Source of the DNA: an uncultured Lachnospiraceae bacterium
Lineage (GTDB): Bacteria; Bacillota; Clostridia; Lachnospirales; Lachnospiraceae
Reading direction: 5' to 3'
Assembly (NCBI GenBank): GCA_910589195.1
Contig: CAJUTC010000001.1
Location: 1 to 64,000, forward strand
Length of the DNA: 64,000 nt
Below are positions 34,830 through 42,531 of this stretch, in pieces. Position 1 is the first letter of the stretch. Every line of letters begins with the position of its first letter. The notes beneath the pieces were generated by a model. That model was not told where the DNA came from, searched no databases, and worked only from the letters and a program-made list of their open reading frames with translations. The translations under genes were made by a program, and so were the position numbers.

Positions 34830-35558
34830 ATGGCAGAAACAATGTTAAAAGTCACCGATCTGGTATCTTCCTATGGAAATATAAAAGCGCTTAAAGGAAT
34901 AAGCCTGGAAATTAATAAAGGAGAAATCGTTTCCCTTTTAGGGGCAAATGGAGCAGGAAAATCCACCCTGATGAAATCCATTTTGGGTATGGTTGCCATC
35001 GAGGGCGGCAGTGTCCAGTTTAAGGGGCAGGAGCTGGTGGGAAAGAAAAGCCATGAGATTGTGCCTATGGGGATCTCACTGGTTCCGGAAGGAAGAAAAA
35101 TTTTTGTTGATGTAACCGTAGAGAAAAACCTGGAAATCGGCACATTTTTCCGCAAACGGGAAAAATCCAGGGACAAAGAACTTTTGGATATGGTATATGA
35201 AATTTTTCCAAGAATGTATGAAAGAAGGACTCAGCTTGGCGGAACCCTTTCCGGAGGCGAGCAGCAGATGCTTGCGGTTGGACGGGCCATTATGTCGGAT
35301 CCTCAGCTTCTGATGCTGGATGAGCCATCTATGGGTCTGGCGCCTTTAGTTGTAGCGGAAATTTTCAATGTAATCAAGAAGGTTCACGATATGGGCATTA
35401 CCGTTTTGCTGGTGGAACAGAATGCGAAGATGGCCTTAAAGATCAGTGATAAAGCATATCTGTTAAATACAGGTTCCATTGTGGCCAGCGGAACCGGAAG
35501 CGAATTCCTCCAGAGCGATGTGCTGACCAGCGTATATCTTGGCGGAAAGAAGGAGTAA
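34830..35558 (+). CDS. livF: ABC importer ATPase, LivF family
   Basis: A 242-residue ATPase. Of several in-frame ATGs, 34830 sits 11 bases after GGAAGGAG and gives the usual N terminus; 34821 is too close to the ribosome binding site. Walker A GANGAGKST, signature LSGGEQQMLAVGRAIM, Walker B LLMLDEPSMGLAP and LVEQNAKMAL identify LivF. Its start lies right after the livG stop (34826-34828), consistent with coupled translation. Confidence 0.92.
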   Translation: MAETMLKVTDLVSSYGNIKALKGISLEINKGEIVSLLGANGAGKSTLMKSILGMVAIEGGSVQFKGQELVGKKSHEIVPMGISLVPEGRKIFVDVTVEKNLEIGTFFRKREKSRDKELLDMVYEIFPRMYERRTQLGGTLSGGEQQMLAVGRAIMSDPQLLMLDEPSMGLAPLVVAEIFNVIKKVHDMGITVLLVEQNAKMALKISDKAYLLNTGSIVASGTGSEFLQSDVLTSVYLGGKKE

Positions 35559-35560
35559 AC

Positions 35561-36469
35561 ATGAAGCTTGAAAATATAAAATTAAACCTTGAAACAGAAT
35601 TAGTATTAAATGTAGGCGATCCCATTGGAAAAACCAATGCGCCCCGCTGCTATAACAAGTTGTTTGAACGTTTGGACATGAATGCCATCATGCTTCCCTG
35701 CGAAATTAAAAAAGGGCAGCTTCCCCAGTTTATGGATGCCTGTCGTCTAATGGGGATTCATTATCTGTGCCCCACCATGCCTCATAAAGGTGACTTTGTG
35801 GATCTGTTAGACGATGTTGATCAGGTTTCCAGACTATTCCGCTCAGTGAATGCCATCCGCATTGACGAAAACGGAAGCCATGGCACTGGGATGGACGGAA
35901 AAGGCGCTGTAAAAGCGATGTTAAATAATGGCGCCAAACTGGACGGGGTGAATGCCCTCCTTTATGGGGCTGGCGGCATCAGCGGCGTAATTTCTTATGA
36001 ATTATCTCAGCATAATGTGAAAAAGCTTTACATAGCCAATATTACGCCAGAAGAACCAGAACAGATTGCAAAGGTATTAAGGGAAAATACGGCTATGGAG
36101 GTAGAAGTGCTCAGCTTAGATCCTAAGGGGCTTGACAAGGCGGCAGAGAACTGTGAACTGTTTGCTAATTTAACTCCATTAGGTATGAAAGGATTCCCGC
36201 ACCGCCATGAGTACTTAGGCTTCATTGACAGGATGCCAAAGTCTTCTACTGTATTTGACTGCGTTATTAATCCGCCTATGTCAGAAACCATTGAGGCGGG
36301 ACAGAAAAATGGCTTAAATACAGTGCCAGGCATGCAGATGCTGGTATCCCAGATGGATGTGATTTTTGATTTCCTGTTCCATAAAACTATAACGGCAGAG
36401 GATAAGGACGCCTGTATTGAAGAATTATGTAACTATTTGAATGTGGCAAAGCCTGTCCGTAACCAGTAA
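35561..36469 (+). CDS. Shikimate dehydrogenase-like NAD(P)-dependent oxidoreductase
   Basis: A 302-residue member of the AroE superfamily. The catalytic lysine is present in PTMPHKGDFVDLLD (about residue 74) and the catalytic aspartate in GTGMDGKGAVKAM, but the residues around both are unusual: true AroE has a GxNTDxxG motif where this has GMDGKG. A nucleotide-binding LLYGAGGISGVISYEL follows at about 127-142. Since it is the sixth gene of an amino-acid-import operon and begins two bases after livF, I think it reduces or oxidises an operon-specific hydroxy or keto acid rather than serving aromatic synthesis. Quinate/shikimate catabolism is the conservative alternative. Confidence 0.7.
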   Translation: MKLENIKLNLETELVLNVGDPIGKTNAPRCYNKLFERLDMNAIMLPCEIKKGQLPQFMDACRLMGIHYLCPTMPHKGDFVDLLDDVDQVSRLFRSVNAIRIDENGSHGTGMDGKGAVKAMLNNGAKLDGVNALLYGAGGISGVISYELSQHNVKKLYIANITPEEPEQIAKVLRENTAMEVEVLSLDPKGLDKAAENCELFANLTPLGMKGFPHRHEYLGFIDRMPKSSTVFDCVINPPMSETIEAGQKNGLNTVPGMQMLVSQMDVIFDFLFHKTITAEDKDACIEELCNYLNVAKPVRNQ

Positions 36470-36616
36470 GCGTTTCAAAAGACGCATGCGTAAGCGAAAT
36501 ACTGTGCGGCAGACGCAGCTATTTGCCGCACAGTAAAATGTATCACGGAAGCGATCCGCCACAGGCGGGGAATTTCGCAAAGCGGGATTCTTTTTATAAA
36601 AGCATAAGGAGATAAA
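36470..36616 (+). other. Intergenic region with two hairpins
   Basis: TACTGTGCGGC (36500-36510) pairs perfectly with GCCGCACAGTA (36525-36535), an 11-bp stem without a T-run. A second small stem, CCGCC-ACA-GGCGG, lies near 36557. They may stabilise or process the mRNA between the AroE-like and DlgD-like genes; no promoter is convincing. Confidence 0.4.
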
Positions 36617-37621
36617 ATGATGAGAGTTTCCTATGAAGAACTGCTAAATGAATTTAAACGGGTTCTGATGAGCCGTGGCTTTCAGGAAGAACTGGCAGAA
36701 GGCGCCGCCGCTGTATTTGCCCAAAACAGCCTGGATGGTATTTACAGTCATGGCATTAACCGGTTCCCCAGAGTCGTATCCTACCTGGATAAAGGGGAAA
36801 TTAAGCCGGAAAATGTGGCGGAATGTGTAGACGCAAAGGGGGCGATTGAGCGCTGGGACGGCCACAGGGGATTTGGGCCGTTAAACGCAAAACTAGCCAT
36901 GGACCGGGCCTGCAAGCTGGCAAAGGAATACGGCGTAGGCTTGGTGGCTCTTGGGAACAATAACCACTGGATGCGTGGCGGCACGTATGGCTGGCAGGCA
37001 GCTGACCAGGGCTGCATCGGGATTTGCTGGTCCAACACACAGCCAAATATGCCGGCATGGGGAGGAAAGGACAAAAAGATTGGAAATAACCCCTTCATTT
37101 TTGCTGTGCCAAAGTCCAATGGCCAGCATGTAGTCGTAGACTGCGCAGTGTCCCAATTTTCTTATGGTAAAATTGAAGAGGCTAAGCTTAAGGGTAAGCA
37201 GCTTCCTGTTCCAGGCGGCTATGATGAGGAAGGCAACCTGACTACTGATCCGGCAGCTATTGAGAAAACCTGGAGAGTGCTTCCGATGGGATACTGGAAG
37301 GGCAGCGGGATTTCTATTCTTCTGGATTTGATTTCCACAGTTTTGACCAATGCGAATTCTGTACAGAAAATTGGAACCTTTGGGGATGAAGTAGGCCTTT
37401 CCCAGATCATGATTGCCATTGACCCGGAAAAATTCCAGGACAGTTCAGTAACGGATAAGATTGTGGATGAATTAGTTGCGGATCTCCATGATTCCGTCCC
37501 GGCAGAAGAAGGTGGCAAGGTATTTTACCCTGGTGAGATTGAAATCGGAACCAGGCAGGATAACATGGCCAATGGCATTCCGGTAATTGAAGAGGTTTGG
37601 CAGCAAATTAAGTCATTCTAA
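36617..37621 (+). CDS. Malate/L-lactate dehydrogenase (Ldh2) family, 2,3-diketo-L-gulonate reductase (YiaK/DlgD)-like
   Basis: A 334-residue NAD(P)-dependent enzyme of the unusual Ldh2 fold. It closely resembles E. coli YiaK in many conserved blocks: YSHGINRFPRVVSYLDKG, WDGHRGFGPLNAK, GLVALGNNNHWMRGGTYGWQAA, IGICWSNTQPNMPAWG, and LPMGYWKGSGISILLD. The catalytic histidine is that of YSHGINR (about residue 45). YiaK reduces 2,3-diketo-L-gulonate; others in the family act on sulfolactate, ureidoglycolate or malate. It lies between an AroE-like enzyme and a zinc alcohol dehydrogenase, so the operon carries three dehydrogenases in a row. RBS AAGGAG. Confidence 0.82.
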   Translation: MMRVSYEELLNEFKRVLMSRGFQEELAEGAAAVFAQNSLDGIYSHGINRFPRVVSYLDKGEIKPENVAECVDAKGAIERWDGHRGFGPLNAKLAMDRACKLAKEYGVGLVALGNNNHWMRGGTYGWQAADQGCIGICWSNTQPNMPAWGGKDKKIGNNPFIFAVPKSNGQHVVVDCAVSQFSYGKIEEAKLKGKQLPVPGGYDEEGNLTTDPAAIEKTWRVLPMGYWKGSGISILLDLISTVLTNANSVQKIGTFGDEVGLSQIMIAIDPEKFQDSSVTDKIVDELVADLHDSVPAEEGGKVFYPGEIEIGTRQDNMANGIPVIEEVWQQIKSF

Positions 37622-37631
37622 GGAGAGAAAT

Positions 37632-38672
37632 ATGAAAGCAATTAAACTTGATACGCCGTGGAAGGTGGCGTGCGTAGACATAGAAAAACCGGTTCCTGGT
37701 GAGGGGGAAGCACTGATTCGGATTGTGACAGCCGGAATCTGTGGCAGCGATATCGGCGCGTTTCGGGGAACCAATGGCCTTGTTACGTATCCTAGGGTGA
37801 TTGGGCATGAGCTGGCAGGTGTGGTTGAGAAAATTCCGGAACCCAATAAAAATGGCATTAAGGTTGGAGATCGGGTTGTAGTGGATCCGTATATCTACTG
37901 CAAAGACTGTTATCCATGCAAAATCGGAAGAACCAACTGCTGTACCTCCCTTAAGGTTTTGGGGGTTCATGTAGACGGCGGCATGGCGGAATATTTTACC
38001 CATCCGGCGGATTTGCTGGTAAAGATCCCTGAGGATATGACCTGGGAAGAGGCGGCGATGGCAGAGCCTTTAACCATTTCCCTTCACGGAGTCCACAGAG
38101 GCGGGTTCCATAAAGATGAATACTGCGCGATTATCGGAGCCGGCCCTATCGGTTTAGTGGCAGGTATGGTTGCCCAGGCTTACGGCGGCCACGCAATCCT
38201 TCTGGATTTGGTACAAGAGCGGCTGGATTTTGCGAAATCCTTGGGCATTGAGTATGTAATCAACTCTGGAAAGGAAGACGCAACCCAAAGAATTGGCCAG
38301 ATTACCAATGGAACTATGGCACAGCAGGTAATGGAATGCTCCGGCGCGAACGGGGCAATCCGGAGTACGCTGGATTACGTTTCCAACGCGGGCCGGATTA
38401 CGTTAACTGGCTGGCCGAAAAAGGAAACCTCTATTCCTACAGATGTGATTACAAAGAAGGAAATTGATATCCGGGGTGCAAGAACTAGCGCAGGAGAATT
38501 TGAGGAAGCTTTAGAATTAATTAATACCAAACGGGTGGATATGAACCGGATCTTGACTAAGGTGATTACCCTGGAAGAGGTGCCGGAAACCATTATTGAT
38601 ATTGAAAAAAATCCGGGAAATTATATGAAAGTAGTAGTTCGGATTTCTGATGATCCCAATCCTGCCAAATAG
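37632..38672 (+). CDS. Zinc-dependent alcohol dehydrogenase (medium-chain, sorbitol/threonine/L-gulonate dehydrogenase-like)
   Basis: A 346-residue MDR-family enzyme. ATG 37632 follows AGGAGAG; an upstream in-frame start would overlap the previous gene by 35 bases. Catalytic zinc ligands lie in ICGSDIGAFRG and GHELAGVVE; the structural zinc cysteines are in YCKDCYPCKIGRTNCC; the cofactor site is IIGAGPIGLVAGMVAQAYGG. Such enzymes oxidise a secondary alcohol of polyols, sugar acids or threonine. Together with the DlgD-like gene this recalls sugar-acid breakdown (gulonate-like), whereas the Liv importer suggests an amino-acid-like substrate; the two hints are unresolved. Confidence 0.87.
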   Translation: MKAIKLDTPWKVACVDIEKPVPGEGEALIRIVTAGICGSDIGAFRGTNGLVTYPRVIGHELAGVVEKIPEPNKNGIKVGDRVVVDPYIYCKDCYPCKIGRTNCCTSLKVLGVHVDGGMAEYFTHPADLLVKIPEDMTWEEAAMAEPLTISLHGVHRGGFHKDEYCAIIGAGPIGLVAGMVAQAYGGHAILLDLVQERLDFAKSLGIEYVINSGKEDATQRIGQITNGTMAQQVMECSGANGAIRSTLDYVSNAGRITLTGWPKKETSIPTDVITKKEIDIRGARTSAGEFEEALELINTKRVDMNRILTKVITLEEVPETIIDIEKNPGNYMKVVVRISDDPNPAK

Positions 38673-38725
38673 GAAGGTTATGCCTGGAACGGCAGTCAAA
38701 ACCTCAGGATAAGGAAGGTGATGAA

Positions 38726-38971
38726 ATGACTCTTGAAAATGTATCGAATATTGAAGGTCTATTTGAAGTGATCAATACCTGTAAGGGAAATGTGGAGCTG
38801 GTTTCAGAAGAAGGAGATAAAATTAATTTGAAATCAAGGCTTGCCCAGTATTTAACCATTGCTGGTGTATTTGCGCATGGATATGCGAGAGAGCTGGAGC
38901 TGATTATTGAAGATCCGGATGATATGAATAAAATTATGGAGTTTATCGTAAGCGGAGAGTCTACAGAATAA
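38726..38971 (+). CDS. Small HPr-like protein lacking the phosphorylatable histidine
   Basis: An 81-residue acidic protein. Its pattern of strands and helices, with GNVELVSEEGDKINLKSRL in the middle and ELELIIEDPDDMNKIMEFI at the end, resembles the HPr fold of PTS phosphocarriers, including the K-S of the regulatory serine region. The N-terminal His-15 site of HPr is missing, so it cannot carry phosphate from enzyme I in the usual way. It may be a regulatory scaffold or an uncharacterised fold relative. RBS AAGGAAGGTGA. It ends the dehydrogenase cluster just before a strong terminator. Confidence 0.5.
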   Translation: MTLENVSNIEGLFEVINTCKGNVELVSEEGDKINLKSRLAQYLTIAGVFAHGYARELELIIEDPDDMNKIMEFIVSGESTE

Positions 38972-39000
38972 AGAAAAGCCAGCAGATTGTTTCAGGAAAA

Positions 39001-39051
39001 CCAAAAACAGCCAATGGGGAGGCGAAATGCTTCCACGCTGGCTGTTTTTGG
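39001..39051 (+). terminator. Bidirectional terminator closing the LacI-controlled region
   Basis: CCAAAAACAGCCA (39001-39013) pairs perfectly with TGGCTGTTTTTGG (39039-39051), a 13-bp stem with the T-run inside the right arm. Confidence 0.8.
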
Positions 39052-39084
39052 TCTAAAATCGGCCAGGTCAAGCTGTAGTTACGG

Positions 39085-39113
39085 TTGAAAGGGCAAATTC
39101 CATGTGCTAGAAT
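39085..39113 (+). promoter_or_regulatory. Sigma-A promoter upstream of the TtcA-like gene
   Basis: TTGAAA (39085-39090), 17 bp, TAGAAT (39108-39113). The glf promoter at 59510 has the same two hexamers and spacing. Confidence 0.65.
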
Positions 39114-39160
39114 AAATACAGGAACGAAAAATCTTGATTTTGTTAACGGAGGCAGCAAGG

Positions 39161-39260
39161 ATGGAAAACCAATCACTTTAATGGTAAGATCGATGACTGT
39201 GACCGGTGCCGCGGTTCCGGAAAATGTTCCGTACGCTACGGGACTGGAAAAATTTATTAA
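39161..39260 (+). other. Possible tiny zinc-finger gene requiring a +1 frameshift, or its remnant
   Basis: ATG 39161 follows GGAGGCAGCAAGG but meets a stop after six codons (CTT TAA). In the +1 frame from the same point the sequence reads NGKIDDCDRCRGSGKCSVRY and stops at 39258-39260, with a CxxCxGxGxC pattern like one half of a DnaJ zinc finger. A slip at CTT-TAA would resemble the prfB site, but the spaced Shine-Dalgarno stimulator is missing. A decayed gene is equally likely. Confidence 0.3.
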
Positions 39261-39281
39261 GTAAAGTAGGGAAGCAATAAT

Positions 39282-40130
39282 ATGGACGAGTTTTGCCGCC
39301 AGCTAGAGCGGAGCATTATAAAGGATTTCAGAAAAACCATTTGGAAGCCGTTTATCAGAGGGCTAAATGAATATCAGATGATACAGCCAGAAGACAACAT
39401 TGCCGTCTGTATTTCCGGAGGGAAGGACTCTATGCTGCTTGCCAAATGTATGCAGGAAATCCTCCGCCACGGAAAAATGACCTTTGGCCTGCATTTTTTG
39501 GTGATGGATCCAGGCTATAACCGGGAGAACCGGGAATTAATAGAAGAAAATGCCGGACGCCTGGAAATTCCGATTCACATATTTGATTCGGATATATTTA
39601 ATATTGTGGCAGATGTAGAGCAGTCGCCCTGCTACCTTTGCGCCAGGATGCGGCGGGGCTACCTGTATGCCCACGCAAGAGAATTGGGATGCAATAAAAT
39701 TGCCTTAGGCCATCACTTTGATGATGTGGTGGAAACGATTTTGATGAGTATGCTTTACGGCGCTCAGGTGAATACCATGATGCCAAAGCTCCACAGTACC
39801 AATTTTGAGGGAATGGAGCTGATCCGGCCTCTGTATTTTGTAAAGGAATCAGATATTATTGCCTGGAAGAAACAAAATGGCCTTCGTTTCCTTCAGTGCG
39901 CCTGCCGATTTACCGAGGAGATTGAGCGGGAGAAGGGAATCTTGGCAGAGGCAAAACGTTCAAAGCGGCAGGAAATGAAGGAGCTGATTTCCCGGTTTCG
40001 GGCAATTAGCCCCCACATTGAAACTAATATTTTAAAAAGCGTGGAAAACGTAAATTTGGATGCCTGCTTAGGTTATGTGCACAAAGGCGTACGCCACCAT
40101 TTTATGGAAGACTATGATTTTCCTGCATGA
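39282..40130 (+). CDS. TtcA-family tRNA 2-thiolation protein
   Basis: A 282-residue PP-loop ATPase. The PP-loop is CISGGKDSMLLAKCM (about 45-59), the paired cysteines are in SPCYLCARMRRGYL (about 113-126), and a third cysteine lies in LRFLQCACRF; TtcA uses three such cysteines to hold a [4Fe-4S] cluster for thiolating C32 of tRNA. LGHHFDDVVETILMSMLYG is the conserved adenylation helix. The family contains several branches, and in clostridia the tRNA position is not always C32. It has its own promoter and terminator-bounded unit. It is not LarE: the CxxC arrangement and DDVVET motif are those of TtcA. Confidence 0.85.
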   Translation: MDEFCRQLERSIIKDFRKTIWKPFIRGLNEYQMIQPEDNIAVCISGGKDSMLLAKCMQEILRHGKMTFGLHFLVMDPGYNRENRELIEENAGRLEIPIHIFDSDIFNIVADVEQSPCYLCARMRRGYLYAHARELGCNKIALGHHFDDVVETILMSMLYGAQVNTMMPKLHSTNFEGMELIRPLYFVKESDIIAWKKQNGLRFLQCACRFTEEIEREKGILAEAKRSKRQEMKELISRFRAISPHIETNILKSVENVNLDACLGYVHKGVRHHFMEDYDFPA

Positions 40131-40293
40131 TCCATTTCTTATCTGCATACACTTTCCTATAAAGGATTAGAGGGTCTTTTACGGGTCTAATCCCATAAGA
40201 GTATTTTTGAAGGATACCGGCTCTTATTTAAGAAGCCATAGATGGTCGTTCAAAAATATTCCCAAGAAAATCAGGAAGGCGGGCAGCATAACT

Positions 40294-41874
40294 ATGGAAT
40301 TGGTGAAAAAGCAGATACATATGAACCGGATGAAAGGCAGGGCGTCTACCCAAATCACCATGGATGATGATTTTATCGTTCCGGATACTATGGACGATAT
40401 GGCTCAGGTTTTGCTAGATACGGGTGACATTCTGGTTGAATTGGTGAAGCCTATGGCAGAGAAAGTCCAGATTAAGGGGAAGCTGGACTTTCAGGTGCTG
40501 TACCGAAAGGACGAAGGAGGCCTTCAGACTCTGGCAGGCTCCATTCCTTTTGAGGAAACAGTGAACCTTTCCGGACTAAGCGAGCGGGATGATGTGAGCA
40601 TAAGCTGGAGTTTAGAGGATCTAAAAACTGACATGATCCATTCCAGAAAACTGGGAGTCAAGGCTTTGGTGGGCTTTTTGGTTCAGGCAGAAGCGCTGGT
40701 TGAGGAAACGGCTGCTTTGGAGGTGGACATGGAGCCGGAGGAGGAGGTACAGGTACGCAAGGAGCAGGTGGAGCTTGCTGCTATTGCCGTACGCCGCCGG
40801 GATACCTTCCGGATCCAGGAAGAAATAGCCCTTCCCGCCAATAAACCGAATGTGGATCGGTTATTATGGAAAGAAATGGAACTGCGAGGTGTGGTTACCC
40901 GGCCCATGGACCGGAATCTTTATATCAGCGGGGATTTAATGATTTTCCTTCTTTATAAAGGGGAGGGGGAAAATATTCCGATTCAGTGGATGGAAGAAAG
41001 CATTCCGTTTTCCGGGGAGCTGGAGCTGCCGGAAAGCTCAGAAGATATGGTTTCCATGGTAAATGTAAGGATTGCCCATAAGGAGCTGGAGGCAAAGCCG
41101 GATTATGACGGAGAAATGCGGGAGTTTAACGTGGACGTGGTATTAGATTTGGATATTCGGCTGTATCAGGAGGAAGAAATCAGCCTGCTGGGAGATGTTT
41201 ATTCCACAAAAGAGGAACTGCAGCCCATTACCCAGACAGCCAAGTTCCAGCAAATTTTAGCCAAAAACGCATGTAAGTGCAAAGTGTCGGAAAAGATTAC
41301 TTTAAATGAGGAGCGATCCGTTTTGCAGATCTGCAGAAGCGATGGAGCGGTAAAGCTGGATGAGGTAACGGTTCAAACAGATGAGCTGCTGTTAGAAGGC
41401 GTGCTGGAAGTTTCCCTCTTATATCTTACCAGTGACGACAGTGCTTCTATTCAGGCAGAGCGGTTTACCTTGCCCTTCCAGTGCAGCGCCACAGTGCCCA
41501 ATGTGGATGAAACCAGCATTTACCAGATTATTCCGGGCCTGGAGCAGATGACAGCGGTGATGATGGGAGGAAATGGGGTAGAAATCAAAGCTGTGGTGAA
41601 TTTAGAAGTATTAGTGCAGCAGCCGATTGAACAGCCTGTAATCACAGGGATTGACCGTCAGCCGTTGGATTTGGAGAAGCTTCAGAAACTGCCGGGGATT
41701 GTAGGCTACATTGTGCAAAGTGATGATGATATCTGGGGAATCGCGAAAAAATTCCACACAACCATTGATACTATTGTCCGAACCAACGAACTGACGGAAG
41801 ATACAGTAAAGCCGGGACAACGGCTGATTTTAGTAAAAGAGATCGGGAACACGCACAAATTTCCCAAAACATGA
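40294..41874 (+). CDS. SPOCS (DUF3794) repeat and LysM domain protein, probable spore envelope component
   Basis: A 526-residue protein, counted from ATG 40294, whose MELVKKQIHMNRMKGRASTQITMDDDFIVPD is the normal start of this family; the TTG further upstream is unlikely. At least two DUF3794/SPOCS beta domains can be seen (about 35-150 and 170-450), and a C-terminal LysM (about 475-521) reading GYIVQSDDDIWGIAKKFHTT...VKPGQRLILVKEI. In sporulating Firmicutes this architecture occurs in spore coat and cortex morphogenesis proteins such as SpoVID-like factors. No signal peptide. A hairpin (GGATTAGA/TCTAATCC, 40166-40189) lies upstream. Confidence 0.83.
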   Translation: MELVKKQIHMNRMKGRASTQITMDDDFIVPDTMDDMAQVLLDTGDILVELVKPMAEKVQIKGKLDFQVLYRKDEGGLQTLAGSIPFEETVNLSGLSERDDVSISWSLEDLKTDMIHSRKLGVKALVGFLVQAEALVEETAALEVDMEPEEEVQVRKEQVELAAIAVRRRDTFRIQEEIALPANKPNVDRLLWKEMELRGVVTRPMDRNLYISGDLMIFLLYKGEGENIPIQWMEESIPFSGELELPESSEDMVSMVNVRIAHKELEAKPDYDGEMREFNVDVVLDLDIRLYQEEEISLLGDVYSTKEELQPITQTAKFQQILAKNACKCKVSEKITLNEERSVLQICRSDGAVKLDEVTVQTDELLLEGVLEVSLLYLTSDDSASIQAERFTLPFQCSATVPNVDETSIYQIIPGLEQMTAVMMGGNGVEIKAVVNLEVLVQQPIEQPVITGIDRQPLDLEKLQKLPGIVGYIVQSDDDIWGIAKKFHTTIDTIVRTNELTEDTVKPGQRLILVKEIGNTHKFPKT

Positions 41875-41905
41875 TATACTATTTATATAGAAAGTGAAAG
41901 TGGCC

Positions 41906-41929
41906 GGGGCCAAACGAAAGTTTGGCCCC
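41906..41929. terminator. Perfect 10-bp GAAA-tetraloop hairpin
   Basis: GGGGCCAAAC (41906-41915), GAAA, GTTTGGCCCC (41920-41929). It lies 32 bp past the SPOCS-LysM stop. It lacks a strict T-run on either strand, so it is a likely but atypical terminator. The following 41930-42198 holds two overlapping weak frames on opposite strands and nothing convincing. Confidence 0.5.
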
Positions 41930-42198
41930 TATGATACTACGAATTTTTGGCAAAGCAGACCGAAAACAGAAGAAGATTGGCCATGGGGCAGCATGTTCCG
42001 CGCATCCAGCTGGTGCTTTTTCATAGATTCGGATTTTTCCGGGACGGCTATGACGTATTGCAAGGCGTCGGAGCCGTTTACATAGTAAACCTCCATGCCT
42101 CGCTGGGGCGCCGCCATATATGAAAGTCTGGCCGTCTGTATGATGGCTGGTTTTTGCGGGAAATAAAAATTACAGAAAGATTAGAAAGAAGAATTCAT

Positions 42199-42531
42199 AT
42201 GAGTTCCTTGCAATTAATAAAAGAAGTGGATGGGAAACCAGTAACATATTTAGTCCGGTGCGCAGACGGGACTCTTTACTGCGGCTGGACAAACCATGTG
42301 GACAAACGTGTCAAAGCGCATAATGAAGGAAAAGGGGCAAAATACACCAGGAGCCGCAGGCCAGTCAAACTGGTGTATTTTGAAGTGTTTGAAACAAAGG
42401 AAGAGGCCATGCGTCGGGAAGCAGCCATTAAAAGGCTTGCTAAAAAAGAAAAGGAGCGTTTGGCCACAGACGGCAGAAAGCAACTGCTTGATTCCGAAAC
42501 ACGCTTTAAGCTACAAACTGGTACATCATAA
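42199..42531 (+). CDS. GIY-YIG nuclease-superfamily protein (YhbQ/YazA type)
   Basis: A 110-residue single-domain GIY-YIG protein. In this branch the GIY and YIG triplets appear as TYLVRCADGTLYCGWTN (residues about 14-30). The conserved arginine and the helix KRVKAHNEGKGAKYTRSRRPVKLVYFE follow, then a glutamate in AMRREAAIKRLAKKEKERL. The upstream TTG start gives no ribosome binding site, so ATG 42199 is used. Such small UPF0213 proteins are thought to bind or cleave nucleic acid. The 3' end overlaps the convergent hemolysin III gene by 26 bp. Confidence 0.88.
   Translation: MSSLQLIKEVDGKPVTYLVRCADGTLYCGWTNHVDKRVKAHNEGKGAKYTRSRRPVKLVYFEVFETKEEAMRREAAIKRLAKKEKERLATDGRKQLLDSETRFKLQTGTS

Noticed and set aside
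39282..40130. LarE sulfur insertase supporting the LarA homologue
   Set aside because: The PP-loop is shared, but the paired-cysteine and third-cysteine layout and the DDVVET helix are those of TtcA-type tRNA thiolation enzymes.
40131..40293. Sporulation sigma-E/K promoter for the SPOCS-LysM gene
   Set aside because: A CATACACT word resembles the -10, but no matching -35 at the right distance was seen.
41894..42117. Two overlapping 62-63 codon frames on opposite strands
   Set aside because: Neither has a ribosome binding site or recognisable motif; the minus frame ends at a neat hairpin but its start lacks support.
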